DNA from: Curtobacterium sp. ISL-83
GTDB taxonomy: Bacteria > Actinomycetota > Actinomycetes > Actinomycetales > Microbacteriaceae
DNA: 64,000 nucleotides
Assembly: GCF_018613895.1 (NCBI RefSeq)
Contig: NZ_JAGGPH010000007.1
Location: 186,001-250,000, forward strand
Direction of reading: 5' to 3'
Under the pieces are notes generated by a model. That model was given only the letters and a program-made list of their open reading frames with translations, was not told where the DNA came from and made no database searches. Position 1 is the first letter of the stretch, and each line of letters opens with the position of its first letter. Both the position numbers and the translations under genes were made by a program. Positions 9,691 to 18,102 of the stretch are shown here, in pieces.

Positions 9691-10533
9691 TCAGACCAGA
9701 CCGAGGAGTCGGAGGTAGGCAGCCCAGACGGGGTCGCCCACGAACGCGCCCACCCACGCTCCGAGGAGCATCCACGGTCCGAACGGGATCCCACTGCCCC
9801 GACGGGCCCGACGGATCAGGAGGAGGACGATCCCGAAGCTACCGCCGAGGAGGAACGCTGCGAAAGCACCCACAGTGAGGGGTCCCCATCCGAGGTACGC
9901 GAGGAACAGTCCGAGCGCTCCGGCGAGTTTGACGTCCCCGAGTCCCATACCCCGCGGAACTGCCACCGCGAGGACGAGGTACGTACCACCGAGGATCACC
10001 ATGCCGATCAAGCCCCGCACGAGGGCGCCCCAGTCGCCGGTGAACACGCTCGAGACCCCGAGGAGCACGAGGAGGAGCGGGTACAGAGGGAGCACGATCC
10101 GGTTGGGGAGCCGGTGCGTATCGATGTCGATGAGTGCAAGCGCGACACTCACCGCCATCACGTACAGCAGCGCGACGAGGAAGGCGATCTCACCGGCGAG
10201 CTCGGCACCAGAGACCGCGTGCCGCGGTCCGAACCTCAGCGCGACGGCGAGGAACAGGAGAGCGGTCACGGCTTCCACGAGCGGGTAGCGCGCCGAGATC
10301 GGCTCGCGGCAGTTGCGGCAACGACGACGGAGCAGGAACCACGACAGGATCGGGATGTTGTCCACACCCTGGATCAGCCGACCGCACCGCGGGCAGGAAG
10401 AGGCCGGCGCGATTACCGAGAGCCCCGCAGGCACTCGGTACACGACGACGTTGAGGAACGAGCCGATGGCGAGTCCGAGCACCGCGACGAGTCCGATGAG
10501 CACCGCCGCCAGCGACATGAGTGAGGTCGTCAC
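9691..10533 (-). CDS. pilD: Prepilin peptidase / N-methyltransferase
   Basis: 280-residue polytopic A24-family aspartic protease that cleaves class III signal peptides after Gly and methylates the new N-terminus. Two CxxC pairs typical of bifunctional enzymes are present (CPRCG near residue 47, CRNC near 73). Both catalytic aspartate motifs are intact: DIDTHRLPNRIVLP (near residue 135) and GLGDVKLAG (near 190). GTG start at 10533 overlaps the pilX-like stop as GTGA. Its substrates should be the four prepilins encoded just upstream in the same operon. Confidence 0.95.
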   Translation of the reverse strand: MTTSLMSLAAVLIGLVAVLGLAIGSFLNVVVYRVPAGLSVIAPASSCPRCGRLIQGVDNIPILSWFLLRRRCRNCREPISARYPLVEAVTALLFLAVALRFGPRHAVSGAELAGEIAFLVALLYVMAVSVALALIDIDTHRLPNRIVLPLYPLLLVLLGVSSVFTGDWGALVRGLIGMVILGGTYLVLAVAVPRGMGLGDVKLAGALGLFLAYLGWGPLTVGAFAAFLLGGSFGIVLLLIRRARRGSGIPFGPWMLLGAWVGAFVGDPVWAAYLRLLGLV

Positions 10534-12371
10534 GTGATGGGGGCCCCGTTCCCGTCGTAGGCCGTCTTCGACTCGACCTCTGTGGCGACGCGGTACGTCG
10601 TCACAGTCGGCTGCGGGAACTTTGGAGGGGTGTACGTGGAAAGGCTCGGATCGAACTTGTAGGACTTGTCGTACCCCTGCCCGCTGGCGAGCCCGACCGC
10701 TCCACGGAAGTTCTGAGCGATCGAGCCGCTCACCGTCAGGGTGCCGCGACCAGCTGAAGAACCCCTCGTCCAGTTCTGGACGACGAAGGTCCCGCTGTTC
10801 GACAAGATCGCCGCATCGATCTCGCGGTCATTCGGCAGGATCGCTCCGTTGCTCGGGTTGATGGGGTTCCAGACCCAAACGGCGCGCTGGCCGATGAGAC
10901 CGAGGATGGTCGACGCCGAGCGCGTCGTGGGGTACTTGATGTCGCCGGTGACGTAGAGGTAGTTCTCGGCAGCGATCGTGACCGCCTTGTCGACCGTCCC
11001 TTGGACGAACGCGTCGCCGCGGTCACACCCGTAGGGGTTGGTGACCGCAGCACCTGCCCCGGCGGTGGGATCGACCTCGGATGTGGCCGTGCTGCTGCCG
11101 ACGTAGGGGTACCCGACCCCGTTCGCCTTCAACGTCGTCGCCCCGTTCGGGCCACCAGCCGCTGACGTCGCATCGCATGCGGTCGCGGTGCTCTTCAGCT
11201 GGGCATTGCCCTTCCAGTAGTTGGGGTCCTGAACCGGACCCGGTCGGGCCGCCGGCTCGTTCTGGACGAAGATCAGGTTGTTCTTCGGGATGGCCACCCT
11301 CGCGCCGGTACTGCTCCGGAGCGCGGCAACAGGGCCGCACTTCGCCTCGGAGGTTGTGGTGTCACCGCCGGTGATCACCGCGCCCGCCGTCGGCGTCGCT
11401 CCGGTGACTTGCGAGAAGATCGTCATCGGAGACCGGACCGTCATCGTGCCGTCTCCGTTGAACACGATCTTGGTCGGCCCCGTGTACAAGCACCCCGCGC
11501 CTTCCACCGTCCCCGTGGTCGACGGAAGGTCCGTTCTCGTGAAGTCGCGGAGGTTGCCGATGGTCGCCGGCGGAGTCAACGTCGATGACGTGGTCGGGTT
11601 GGAAGCGTACCGACCAACGGTGCACCCGCTGCTCGAGACGCCGAACACGCTCTGCACGGTGCTCTTGAACTGCGCGCCGCACACCTTGATCTGGTCGTTC
11701 GACCGGACAGGGCCCTCCAGCACGTCGTTCCCGCCGAACTGGATCTGGTCGCACGTCGCGGCCGTGGCAACGGGCCGGTAGGCCGAGGTACAGGGAGTCG
11801 TTCCGGTCGAGGTCTCGTTCGTGACCGTGGGGTCGCCGGACTCGTAGTTGGTGAAGTACAGGTAGTTCGAGAACCCGTCGGGGCGGACGTTCGCGATGAC
11901 CGTCCGCGTCGTGTTGCCCGAACGGCCCGTCGACTGCAGCCGGATGACGCCCTGTGATGACAGCTTGCTGTTGTCGACCGCGTACCGGAAGGACGAATCG
12001 CTGCCCGTCCCGTCCCCCGTGGGTACCGTGACCCACGGCTGCCCGGCCTGGTCGCTGAACGCTGGGTTCCCTCCGAGGCCTTTCGGGAAGTTGCTGAGCG
12101 AAGCGTGACTGAACGGGGCGGCAGGATCCCCGTAGTTGCCATAGGTGTTGTCGGCGTTCAGCCGAGACTGGTAGTCCGCGACACCGGCGTAGGCCGCTGC
12201 GATCGCACGGTTCCATGCGCGGTCCGTCGAGGTCACGCGAGCTCCGGACGTCGCCACCGCAACCATTGTGGCGACGAGGAGCATCACGACGGTGCCGATG
12301 CCGACCACGGCGACCAGCGCCATCCCCCGCTCGTCGTCGTGCCTTCTCATTGCACGGAGCAGACGGATCAT
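10530..12371 (-). CDS. Large PilX/GspK-like minor pilin
   Basis: 613 residues from the ATG at 12371, which overlaps the pilW-like stop as TGATG; the longer reading frame upstream has no pilin features. The leader is MIRLLRAMRRHDDERG, cleavage G|M, then a hydrophobic helix (MALVAVVGIGTVVMLLVATM). The residue five after the cleavage site is Ala, not the conserved Glu; loss of Glu5 is the hallmark of GspK/PilX-type subunits that sit at the pilus tip. The remaining ~560 residues are a very large Ser/Thr/Gly-rich extracellular domain with several cysteines. A DUF7305-type domain is possible. Likely tip initiator or adhesin (inference). Confidence 0.82.
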   Translation of the reverse strand: MIRLLRAMRRHDDERGMALVAVVGIGTVVMLLVATMVAVATSGARVTSTDRAWNRAIAAAYAGVADYQSRLNADNTYGNYGDPAAPFSHASLSNFPKGLGGNPAFSDQAGQPWVTVPTGDGTGSDSSFRYAVDNSKLSSQGVIRLQSTGRSGNTTRTVIANVRPDGFSNYLYFTNYESGDPTVTNETSTGTTPCTSAYRPVATAATCDQIQFGGNDVLEGPVRSNDQIKVCGAQFKSTVQSVFGVSSSGCTVGRYASNPTTSSTLTPPATIGNLRDFTRTDLPSTTGTVEGAGCLYTGPTKIVFNGDGTMTVRSPMTIFSQVTGATPTAGAVITGGDTTTSEAKCGPVAALRSSTGARVAIPKNNLIFVQNEPAARPGPVQDPNYWKGNAQLKSTATACDATSAAGGPNGATTLKANGVGYPYVGSSTATSEVDPTAGAGAAVTNPYGCDRGDAFVQGTVDKAVTIAAENYLYVTGDIKYPTTRSASTILGLIGQRAVWVWNPINPSNGAILPNDREIDAAILSNSGTFVVQNWTRGSSAGRGTLTVSGSIAQNFRGAVGLASGQGYDKSYKFDPSLSTYTPPKFPQPTVTTYRVATEVESKTAYDGNGAPIT

Positions 12372-13078
12372 CAAGACGCCCCCATCGCGATGTTCGGCAG
12401 GCTGGCTGAGTTCGTCAGCGTGACGGCGTTCGGGTCCGAGGTGGACGAACCCACCGTCAGAGCGATGTCGACGGTCCGGATGTTCGGGAGGTTCGCTGCT
12501 GAGACCGGCGAGGTGAGCGAACCGAGGACGTTCCCGACGCTGTCCTTGAAGCTGAAGGCCGTGGCGTTGACGGCAGAGGACACGAGGGTCCGTGTCGAGC
12601 TCGGCGTCACCGAGAGTGCGGCCGCTGACCCGAGGGGAAACGCGAAGTACGACGAATTCCCCGCGACGGCGGTTCCGTTCCACTTTGTCTCGGTGACGCG
12701 GTCGGCGACCGGGTCGAGCGTGAGCTGGACTTCCACGGCCTGGGAAAGCGTCGAGTCGAGGTTCACGTAGGCGAAGAACCGGACCGAGGTTGCGCTCGCG
12801 TATTGGAACGCGTACTGCGAATCATCGCCGGTCGGGACCGGGTTGTCAGTTGCTGCGCGGAGCATGCGTTCCATCTCGTTCATCCCTGCCGAAGCGGCAC
12901 GCGTGTTTTGGCTGGTCGAACTCGCTGTGAGGGATGCCTTCTGCGCGGACACGAGAAACGAGCCGGCTACGGTGAGGACGATGAGCGAGAGCGCCATCGC
13001 GACCAGCAGCTCGACCAATGTCAGTCCACGCTCGTCCACTCGAGCGGCACGGAGGACTCGCCGGATGCAGGTGCTCAT
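12371..13078 (-). CDS. PilW-like minor pilin
   Basis: 235 residues from the ATG at 13078, which overlaps the previous stop as ATGA. Class III signal MSTCIRRVLRAARVDERG|LT then LVELLVAMALSLIVLTVAGS; the Glu5 residue is present. The rest contains a PilW-style segment (TRAASAGMNEMERMLRAATD, about residue 54) and a beta-rich C-terminal half. Minor pilins of this type prime assembly together with PilV and PilX. Confidence 0.85.
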   Translation of the reverse strand: MSTCIRRVLRAARVDERGLTLVELLVAMALSLIVLTVAGSFLVSAQKASLTASSTSQNTRAASAGMNEMERMLRAATDNPVPTGDDSQYAFQYASATSVRFFAYVNLDSTLSQAVEVQLTLDPVADRVTETKWNGTAVAGNSSYFAFPLGSAAALSVTPSSTRTLVSSAVNATAFSFKDSVGNVLGSLTSPVSAANLPNIRTVDIALTVGSSTSDPNAVTLTNSASLPNIAMGAS

Positions 13079-14448
13079 GACGCGGGCACCGTCCGCGGGT
13101 CGAGCGTGACCACGTTGCTCGCGGAGGTCACCTTGAGGTTGGTCACGTTCGGATTGGAACCGATCGTCGGCACAGCAGCACTCGGCTGCCCACCGACTGC
13201 GCTCGTCCCAGTGAGCGTCCACGTCCCGAAGGGAAGAGCGATGGTGGTCGCCGTGGCAGCGGTCATCCCGGTGAAGGTGTAGGTCGTCATCGCGCAACCG
13301 GGATCACCGTTCGGCACTGCCGTCGTGTTCTTCACGGTTGCCACGAGGACGGAGTCGCTACCGCCCATCTTGACGTTGAAGACGCCCATCGGCGCCCTGG
13401 CCGTCGCCGTGGTCGGCGTCGTCGGGTTGAACCCGGGGGTCGAACCGTCGGTCGCGTTGAAGATGTTCGGCGACACGCCGAGGTTGTTGGCCGTGGGCCA
13501 TGCGGTCGGGTCGACGTTCTTGCAGGTGCTGCTGTAGGCGCCGGCGATCGTCGTCCACGCGTAGGGGAAGAGCGTCGTCGACATCGTCGACACGGTCTTC
13601 ACTGTGTCGTTGTAGCGGTAGGTCGTCGGAAGCGACGTCGGGAGCTTCACCGAGACGCCGTCCTTGAGGTTCAGCGGGCTGCCCGTCGTCGCCGTCACCG
13701 CTTGGTCGTACTGGAAGGACTTGTTCCCCACCCCGCCAGGCGAGGTCGTGACGTCGTAGTACGGAGCGGTGGCGCCGGAGGGGTCGACGTCGCCCGCCTT
13801 CGTGATGGTGACCCGGTAGGTGCCGGGAGTGATGCCCACCGCGTAACTGCAGCCGTTCGCATCAGTCGCCGCGGGCGGATTGGACAGACCGGTCGCTCCT
13901 CCCGACAACGGAGCGATTGTCACCGCGACCCCTGTGTTCGGCCCTCCCGACGCTGTCTGCACTCCCACCACGATGGTCGACGCCGACGCGCTCGAGACGG
14001 CCGACGATGGTGAGATGAGCGAGTCGAGCACTACGTTCTTCTGTCGCGGCGACGTTCCACTCGTCCACGAGACGGTGATCGACACGCGCTTGTACGCCAG
14101 CACTCCGGTCCCCGCCCCGCAGGGGTTGTCGGACCCATCGGAGTTGATCCAGTTCGTCGTCCGCGTGACCGTGTAGTTCTGGTTCCCGACGGGCTGCGTC
14201 GACACGTCGTTGTCGAGCGTGAAGACGTCCTTCGTGCTCCGTGCCGAGTCGAGCGCCTGGTTCGCCAGGTTGAGAGCAGCTTCCCGAGAGCGATTGTCCT
14301 GCGTGAGGTAGAGCGTCGCGACGATACCTGCCGCGACCCCAGCAGCGATCATCGCGAAGATGGTCATCGCGACCATCACTTCGATGATCGAGAACCCCTC
14401 GTCAGATTCTCGGACCGCGCGGAGGCGATCGACGATGCGTAGCAGCAT
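13075..14448 (-). CDS. PilV-like minor pilin with carboxypeptidase-regulatory-like domain
   Basis: 457 residues. The ATG at 14448 is chosen because GGAGAGG lies 9 nt upstream and the class III signal follows (VRESDEG|FSIIEVMVAMTIF, Glu5 present). After a ~150-residue pilin part comes a segment around residues 155-230 with CNA-B/carboxypeptidase-regulatory character (TASGGPNTGVAVTIAPLSGG ... GITPGTYRVTITKAG), the kind of fold used as a stalk in surface adhesins. A second similar beta domain seems to end the protein (FTGMTAATATTIALPFGTWT). Such a modular minor pilin suggests an adhesive or surface-displayed role (inference). Confidence 0.82.
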   Translation of the reverse strand: MLLRIVDRLRAVRESDEGFSIIEVMVAMTIFAMIAAGVAAGIVATLYLTQDNRSREAALNLANQALDSARSTKDVFTLDNDVSTQPVGNQNYTVTRTTNWINSDGSDNPCGAGTGVLAYKRVSITVSWTSGTSPRQKNVVLDSLISPSSAVSSASASTIVVGVQTASGGPNTGVAVTIAPLSGGATGLSNPPAATDANGCSYAVGITPGTYRVTITKAGDVDPSGATAPYYDVTTSPGGVGNKSFQYDQAVTATTGSPLNLKDGVSVKLPTSLPTTYRYNDTVKTVSTMSTTLFPYAWTTIAGAYSSTCKNVDPTAWPTANNLGVSPNIFNATDGSTPGFNPTTPTTATARAPMGVFNVKMGGSDSVLVATVKNTTAVPNGDPGCAMTTYTFTGMTAATATTIALPFGTWTLTGTSAVGGQPSAAVPTIGSNPNVTNLKVTSASNVVTLDPRTVPAS

Positions 14449-14483
14449 GCTCAGCCTCTCCAGGGCGACGGTTAGTAGGTCGA

Positions 14484-14517
14484 CGACAGGCCGTGACGGT
14501 AACGTCACGGCCTGTCG
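14484..14517 (-). terminator. Hairpin after the major pilin gene
   Basis: A perfect 15-bp stem (14484-14498 with 14503-14517) with a 4-nt loop starts 12 nt after the pilin stop. There is no U-run. It probably acts as a partial terminator or 3'-stabiliser that gives more pilin mRNA than downstream minor-pilin mRNA. Confidence 0.7.
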
Positions 14518-14529
14518 ATACGGCTTCGA

Positions 14530-15006
14530 TCAGCAGGTGGAGCCGGTGACCACACCCGACGTGTCTGAAGCACAGAAGGTGGCGCCCGTCGAGCTGGTGC
14601 CCACGACCTGGAACGTTCCGGCAGTGGTCGACGTCCCAGCCGTCGTCGTGTACGCGAGCTGCGTGGTGTTGCCACTGAGGCTCGCACCCGCGCTCTTGAG
14701 GGTGGCGGGGAGCGCCGTGGCGCCAGTGCCGCTGCCATAGGTCCCGGCAGTCGGCAGCGAGCCCGTGTTGGTCTGGATGGCAACGACCGCAGTCTTGAAG
14801 TTGGTGACGTCCGACTTCGCACTCGAGTCCTTGGCGTTGTTCTGCACACCGATGTAGACCGGGATCGCGATCGCGGCCAAGATGCCGATGATGATCACGA
14901 CGACGAGGAGTTCGATGAGCGTGAAGCCCTTTTCCTCGTCCTTGAGAAGACCCTTACGGCGAGCGTCGAGCTTGCCCATGAGAGCGAAGTACATGGTCGT
15001 TTCCAT
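14530..15006 (-). CDS. pilA: Major type IV pilin
   Basis: 158 residues from the first ATG (15006); the second ATG at 14994 is an alternative since it gives a leader of usual length and better spacing from GGAAGA. The class III signal is LLKDEEKG|FTLIELLVVVIIIGILAAI, with Glu5 after cleavage, followed by AIPVYIGVQNNAKDSSAKSD, the classical PilA/GspG helix end. Mature length is about 130 residues. Two cysteines near the C-terminus (TFCASDTSG and the terminal residue) can close a D-region disulfide loop. It has its own promoter element and a downstream hairpin, consistent with being the abundant subunit. Confidence 0.93.
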   Translation of the reverse strand: METTMYFALMGKLDARRKGLLKDEEKGFTLIELLVVVIIIGILAAIAIPVYIGVQNNAKDSSAKSDVTNFKTAVVAIQTNTGSLPTAGTYGSGTGATALPATLKSAGASLSGNTTQLAYTTTAGTSTTAGTFQVVGTSSTGATFCASDTSGVVTGSTC

Positions 15007-15060
15007 TCTTCCGGGAATGCGTGTGGGTGATTGCCGGGGACTGCTCCGCCGCCGAACCCA

Positions 15061-15139
15061 AGCGTATTCAGCCGTTTTTCCTGGCGGAATCCCGAGAACG
15101 GGGGGTCAGGGGGTACCAAAATGCCCCCAGTGCCGGGGG
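15061..15139 (-). promoter_or_regulatory. Pilin promoter with C5/G5 palindromic element
   Basis: On the minus strand the palindrome 15139-15122 (CCCCCGGCACTGGGGGCA) is followed by two further C-tracts and then the hexamer TACGCT (15066-15061) preceded by TGAA. No good -35 is present at the right spacing, which suggests an activator. The same arrangement with the same 56-nt offset precedes pilB. Predicted transcript start is about 48 nt before the pilin ATG. Confidence 0.55.
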
Positions 15140-15147
15140 TGCGCGAA

Positions 15148-15179
15148 CGCCGATCACCCCCATCGGAGGGTGATCGGCG
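15148..15179 (-). terminator. Terminator-like hairpin after pilC
   Basis: A perfect 12-bp stem (15148-15159 with 15168-15179, 8-nt loop) sits 7 nt after the pilC stop and ahead of the pilin promoter element. It separates the pilBTC block from the pilin block. No T-run follows. Confidence 0.7.
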
Positions 15180-15186
15180 GCCTGAG

Positions 15187-16410
15187 CTACTTGATGAGCG
15201 ACGAGATCTGGAAGATCGGCAGGTAGAGCGCGATGATCATTCCGCCCACCACCACGCCGAGGAACCCGATCAGGAGCGGCTCGATGAGCGACGTGAGCGC
15301 CTCGGTCGACGCTTCGACTTCGTTGTCGTAGAAAGCGCCGATCCGCTCGAGCATCAATTCCATCGAACCGGCATCTTCACCGACGGCGATCATCTGCGAG
15401 ACCATCGTCGGAAACACTGTTTCACGCTGGAGCGGCGCGGCGATGGATTCGCCCTTCCGAACCGATTCGGACACACGGTGCAATGCACGTTCGACCACGA
15501 TGTTGTTCGAGACCTGCCCGGCGATCTGCAATGCCTCGAGAATCGGAACTCCTGCCCCGATCATGTTCGACAGGTTCCGCGCAAAACGCGCCATCACGAT
15601 CTTCCGGTTGAGCAGACCGAAGACGGGCAACCGTAGTTTCAGGGGGTCGACGACACTCCGGAACCGGTCCGAGTTCTTGTTCGCACGCCACCACAACCAG
15701 GCGAGCACCGCGAGCACTGCGAGCACCGGGCCGACGTAGATCATGGCGTGCGAGAGGTAGACCAGCATCATCGTCGGGAGCGGCAGCTGGCCACCCAGCG
15801 ACGCGAACATGTCCTGGAAGATGGGGACGATGAAGACGAGCATGATCACCACCGCGATCAGGGACATGCACAGTACGACGACCGGGTACGTCATCGCCGA
15901 CTTGATCGTCGCGCGGAGTTTGTGCTCCTTCTCGAAGTTCGTCGCGATCGAGTCCATCGCCTGATCGAGGAACCCGCCGGTCTCCCCCGCGCGGATCATG
16001 TTGATCATGATCGGCGGGAAGTCCACCGGGAACTTGGCGACCGCGTCGGAGAACGAGACACCGCGTTCGACGTCATCGCGGACCTTGCTGATGATCTCCT
16101 TGAGCTTCTTGTTGTCCGTCTGGTCCGCCAGGATCGACAGCGCACGGAGCAGCGAGAGCCCCGACGACAGCATCGTGGACGCCTGCCGGGACATGATCGC
16201 CAGGTCCTTCAGGCCGACGCCCTTCTCGAACCCGGGGATCTTGATCTCGGTCTGCAGCCCGGTGCCGGCCTTCGCCTCGGTGATCGCGATCGGCGAGACG
16301 CCCATGCCCCGCAATCGCTGCACGACCGCACCCTCGGACGACGCGTCGAGCCGCCCCTTCACGAGCTTGCCCGCGCCATCGCGCCCTCGGTAGTCGTAAG
16401 CGAGCGACAT
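15187..16410 (-). CDS. pilC: Type IV pilus inner-membrane platform protein PilC
   Basis: 407 residues, standard length for PilC/GspF. Two homologous T2SSF domains each end in membrane helices; the first has MSRQASTMLSSGLSLLRALS (about 70-90) and the second ARFARNLSNMIGAGVPILEAL (about 275). The C-terminus LIEPLLIGFLGVVVGGMIIA is a typical final helix. It is the membrane platform turned by PilB and PilT. The ATG at 16410 overlaps the pilT stop (TGATG), so it is translationally coupled. Confidence 0.95.
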   Translation of the reverse strand: MSLAYDYRGRDGAGKLVKGRLDASSEGAVVQRLRGMGVSPIAITEAKAGTGLQTEIKIPGFEKGVGLKDLAIMSRQASTMLSSGLSLLRALSILADQTDNKKLKEIISKVRDDVERGVSFSDAVAKFPVDFPPIMINMIRAGETGGFLDQAMDSIATNFEKEHKLRATIKSAMTYPVVVLCMSLIAVVIMLVFIVPIFQDMFASLGGQLPLPTMMLVYLSHAMIYVGPVLAVLAVLAWLWWRANKNSDRFRSVVDPLKLRLPVFGLLNRKIVMARFARNLSNMIGAGVPILEALQIAGQVSNNIVVERALHRVSESVRKGESIAAPLQRETVFPTMVSQMIAVGEDAGSMELMLERIGAFYDNEVEASTEALTSLIEPLLIGFLGVVVGGMIIALYLPIFQISSLIK

Positions 16411-18083
16411 CAGTGGCCTCCTGAGTACTTGTCACCGAAGTCGATCTCGGACGCGGCGATGGCCGCGGCGGACGAGTCGGAGGGGGATTCGACACGCTGC
16501 ACCAGCCGGTCGAAGCCGTCGAGGTCGTGCACCTTCTCCATCGCCGCCACGCGCGTGATGGTGCCGACGTTCACCAGCTCGGCGAGGTCCTGGTCCATGG
16601 TGTGCATGCCCATGTCACGGCCCGCCTGCATGGCGGAGGTGATCTGGTAGGTCTTGCCCTCGCGAACGAGGTTGGCGATCGCCGGCGTGGTCTTCATGAT
16701 CTCGGTCGACACGACGCGGCCGGCGCCGTTGGCCTTCGGCACGAGCGTCTGGCAGACCACGCCTTCGAGCGTGGCGGCCAGCTGCGTCCGGATCTGGCCC
16801 TGCTGGTGCGGCGGGAACACGTCGATGACGCGGTCGATGGTGCCCGGGGCGCTCTGCGTGTGCAGGGTCGCGAACACCAGGTGGCCGGTCTCGGCTGCGG
16901 TCAGCGCGACCGAGATGGTCTCGAGGTCGCGGAGCTCGCCGATCAGGATGACGTCCGGGTCCTGGCGCAGGACGTGCTTCAGCGCGGAGGCGAACGAGTG
17001 CGTGTCCGCACCGACCTCGCGCTGGTTGATGAGCGCCTTCTTGTGCTCGTGCATGAACTCGATCGGGTCCTCGACCGTCACGATGTGGTCGGCACGGGTC
17101 TCGTTCACCAGGTCGATGAGCGCCGCGAGGGTGGTGGACTTGCCGGACCCCGTCGGCCCCGTGATGAGCACGAGCCCGCGCGGGAGCTTCGCGAACTCCG
17201 CGACGTGGGCGGGGATCCCGAGCTGCTTGAGGGTCTTGATCTTGGTCGGGATGATGCGGAAGGCAGCACCCCAGTTGCCGCGCTGCTGGTAGAAGTTCAC
17301 GCGGAAGCGGTAGTCCGCGGACAGCGAGTACGCGAAGTCGAGTTCCTGATCGCGGTCGAACTGCGCGAGCTGCTCCTCGGTCAGGAGTGTCCTGAGCGCC
17401 GCGACGACCTTGTGACGTGCCCACGGGCCTCCCGGCACGGCGGGTCGCAACGCACCGTCGACGCGCACCGTCGGCGGTGCGTCGGCGGTCACGTGCAGGT
17501 CGGACGCGCCCTGGTAGACCACCTGCGCCAAGGCGGTGATGAGGTCGGGGTCCGCGTCTTCACGCGCGTGGCGCGTGAAGCCGATCTCCGGCGAGCCGTC
17601 GGTGACGGTCGCGGTGCGCGCCGGGGTCGAGCCGGACGGGAGGATCGTGGTCGGTTCCGCGGGCACCACCGGCAGGTGGTGGGTCGGCGCGTCGGCGTAC
17701 CCGTAGGAGGCGGTCGCCGGCGGGACGACGGCGCTCGGTGCTGCCGGGTCGGCGTACGGCTGCGCCACCGGGACCGCGACGGGGTGTCCCCCGGGGGCAG
17801 GCCAGCCCGACGCACCGGTGGGGGCCTGGACGGTCCCGTCCGGCTCGGCTGGGGCGACCGGGGTCGACCAGCCGGACGGGTCGGCCAACAGGTCCGTCGA
17901 CAGGTCGTACACGGGCACGGGCACGGCCGGGGCGGTCACGGCCACGCCGGACTGCTCCGCTGCTGCGGCTGCGAGGCGCGCGGCGCGACGGCTGCCGATC
18001 TCGGTCCCGGGTCGGCCCGGGTGCCAGCTGTCGGCCGCCGGGTCGTCCCCGCCGGGCGAGAGGTCGTAGACGGATTCGTCCAT
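16410..18083 (-). CDS. pilT: Pilus retraction ATPase PilT with long disordered N-terminal extension
   Basis: 557 residues from the ATG at 18083, preceded by GGGGAG at 9 nt and located after the pilB stop. The PilT core starts near residue 180 (ITALAQVVYQGASDLHVTAD) and includes Walker A GPTGSGKSTT near residue 309, the Asp box VEDPIEFMHEHKKALINQRE, Walker B ILIGELRDLET, the His box GHLVFATLHTQSA and the C-terminal AIANLVREGKTYQITSAMQAG, which is the retraction signature. The first ~178 residues are Pro/Ala-rich, low complexity, and contain the pentapeptide VYDLS twice (residues 5-9 and 58-62). Usual PilT is about 345-370 residues, so the extension is unusual. Confidence 0.95.
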   Translation of the reverse strand: MDESVYDLSPGGDDPAADSWHPGRPGTEIGSRRAARLAAAAAEQSGVAVTAPAVPVPVYDLSTDLLADPSGWSTPVAPAEPDGTVQAPTGASGWPAPGGHPVAVPVAQPYADPAAPSAVVPPATASYGYADAPTHHLPVVPAEPTTILPSGSTPARTATVTDGSPEIGFTRHAREDADPDLITALAQVVYQGASDLHVTADAPPTVRVDGALRPAVPGGPWARHKVVAALRTLLTEEQLAQFDRDQELDFAYSLSADYRFRVNFYQQRGNWGAAFRIIPTKIKTLKQLGIPAHVAEFAKLPRGLVLITGPTGSGKSTTLAALIDLVNETRADHIVTVEDPIEFMHEHKKALINQREVGADTHSFASALKHVLRQDPDVILIGELRDLETISVALTAAETGHLVFATLHTQSAPGTIDRVIDVFPPHQQGQIRTQLAATLEGVVCQTLVPKANGAGRVVSTEIMKTTPAIANLVREGKTYQITSAMQAGRDMGMHTMDQDLAELVNVGTITRVAAMEKVHDLDGFDRLVQRVESPSDSSAAAIAASEIDFGDKYSGGH

Positions 18084-18102
18084 GGTGTCTGCTCCCCGTC
18101 CG

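Noticed and set aside
12372..12683. N-terminal extension of the large minor pilin to 12683
   Set aside because: It lies inside the pilW-like gene in another frame, and the class III signal starts at the ATG at 12371, which overlaps the previous stop.
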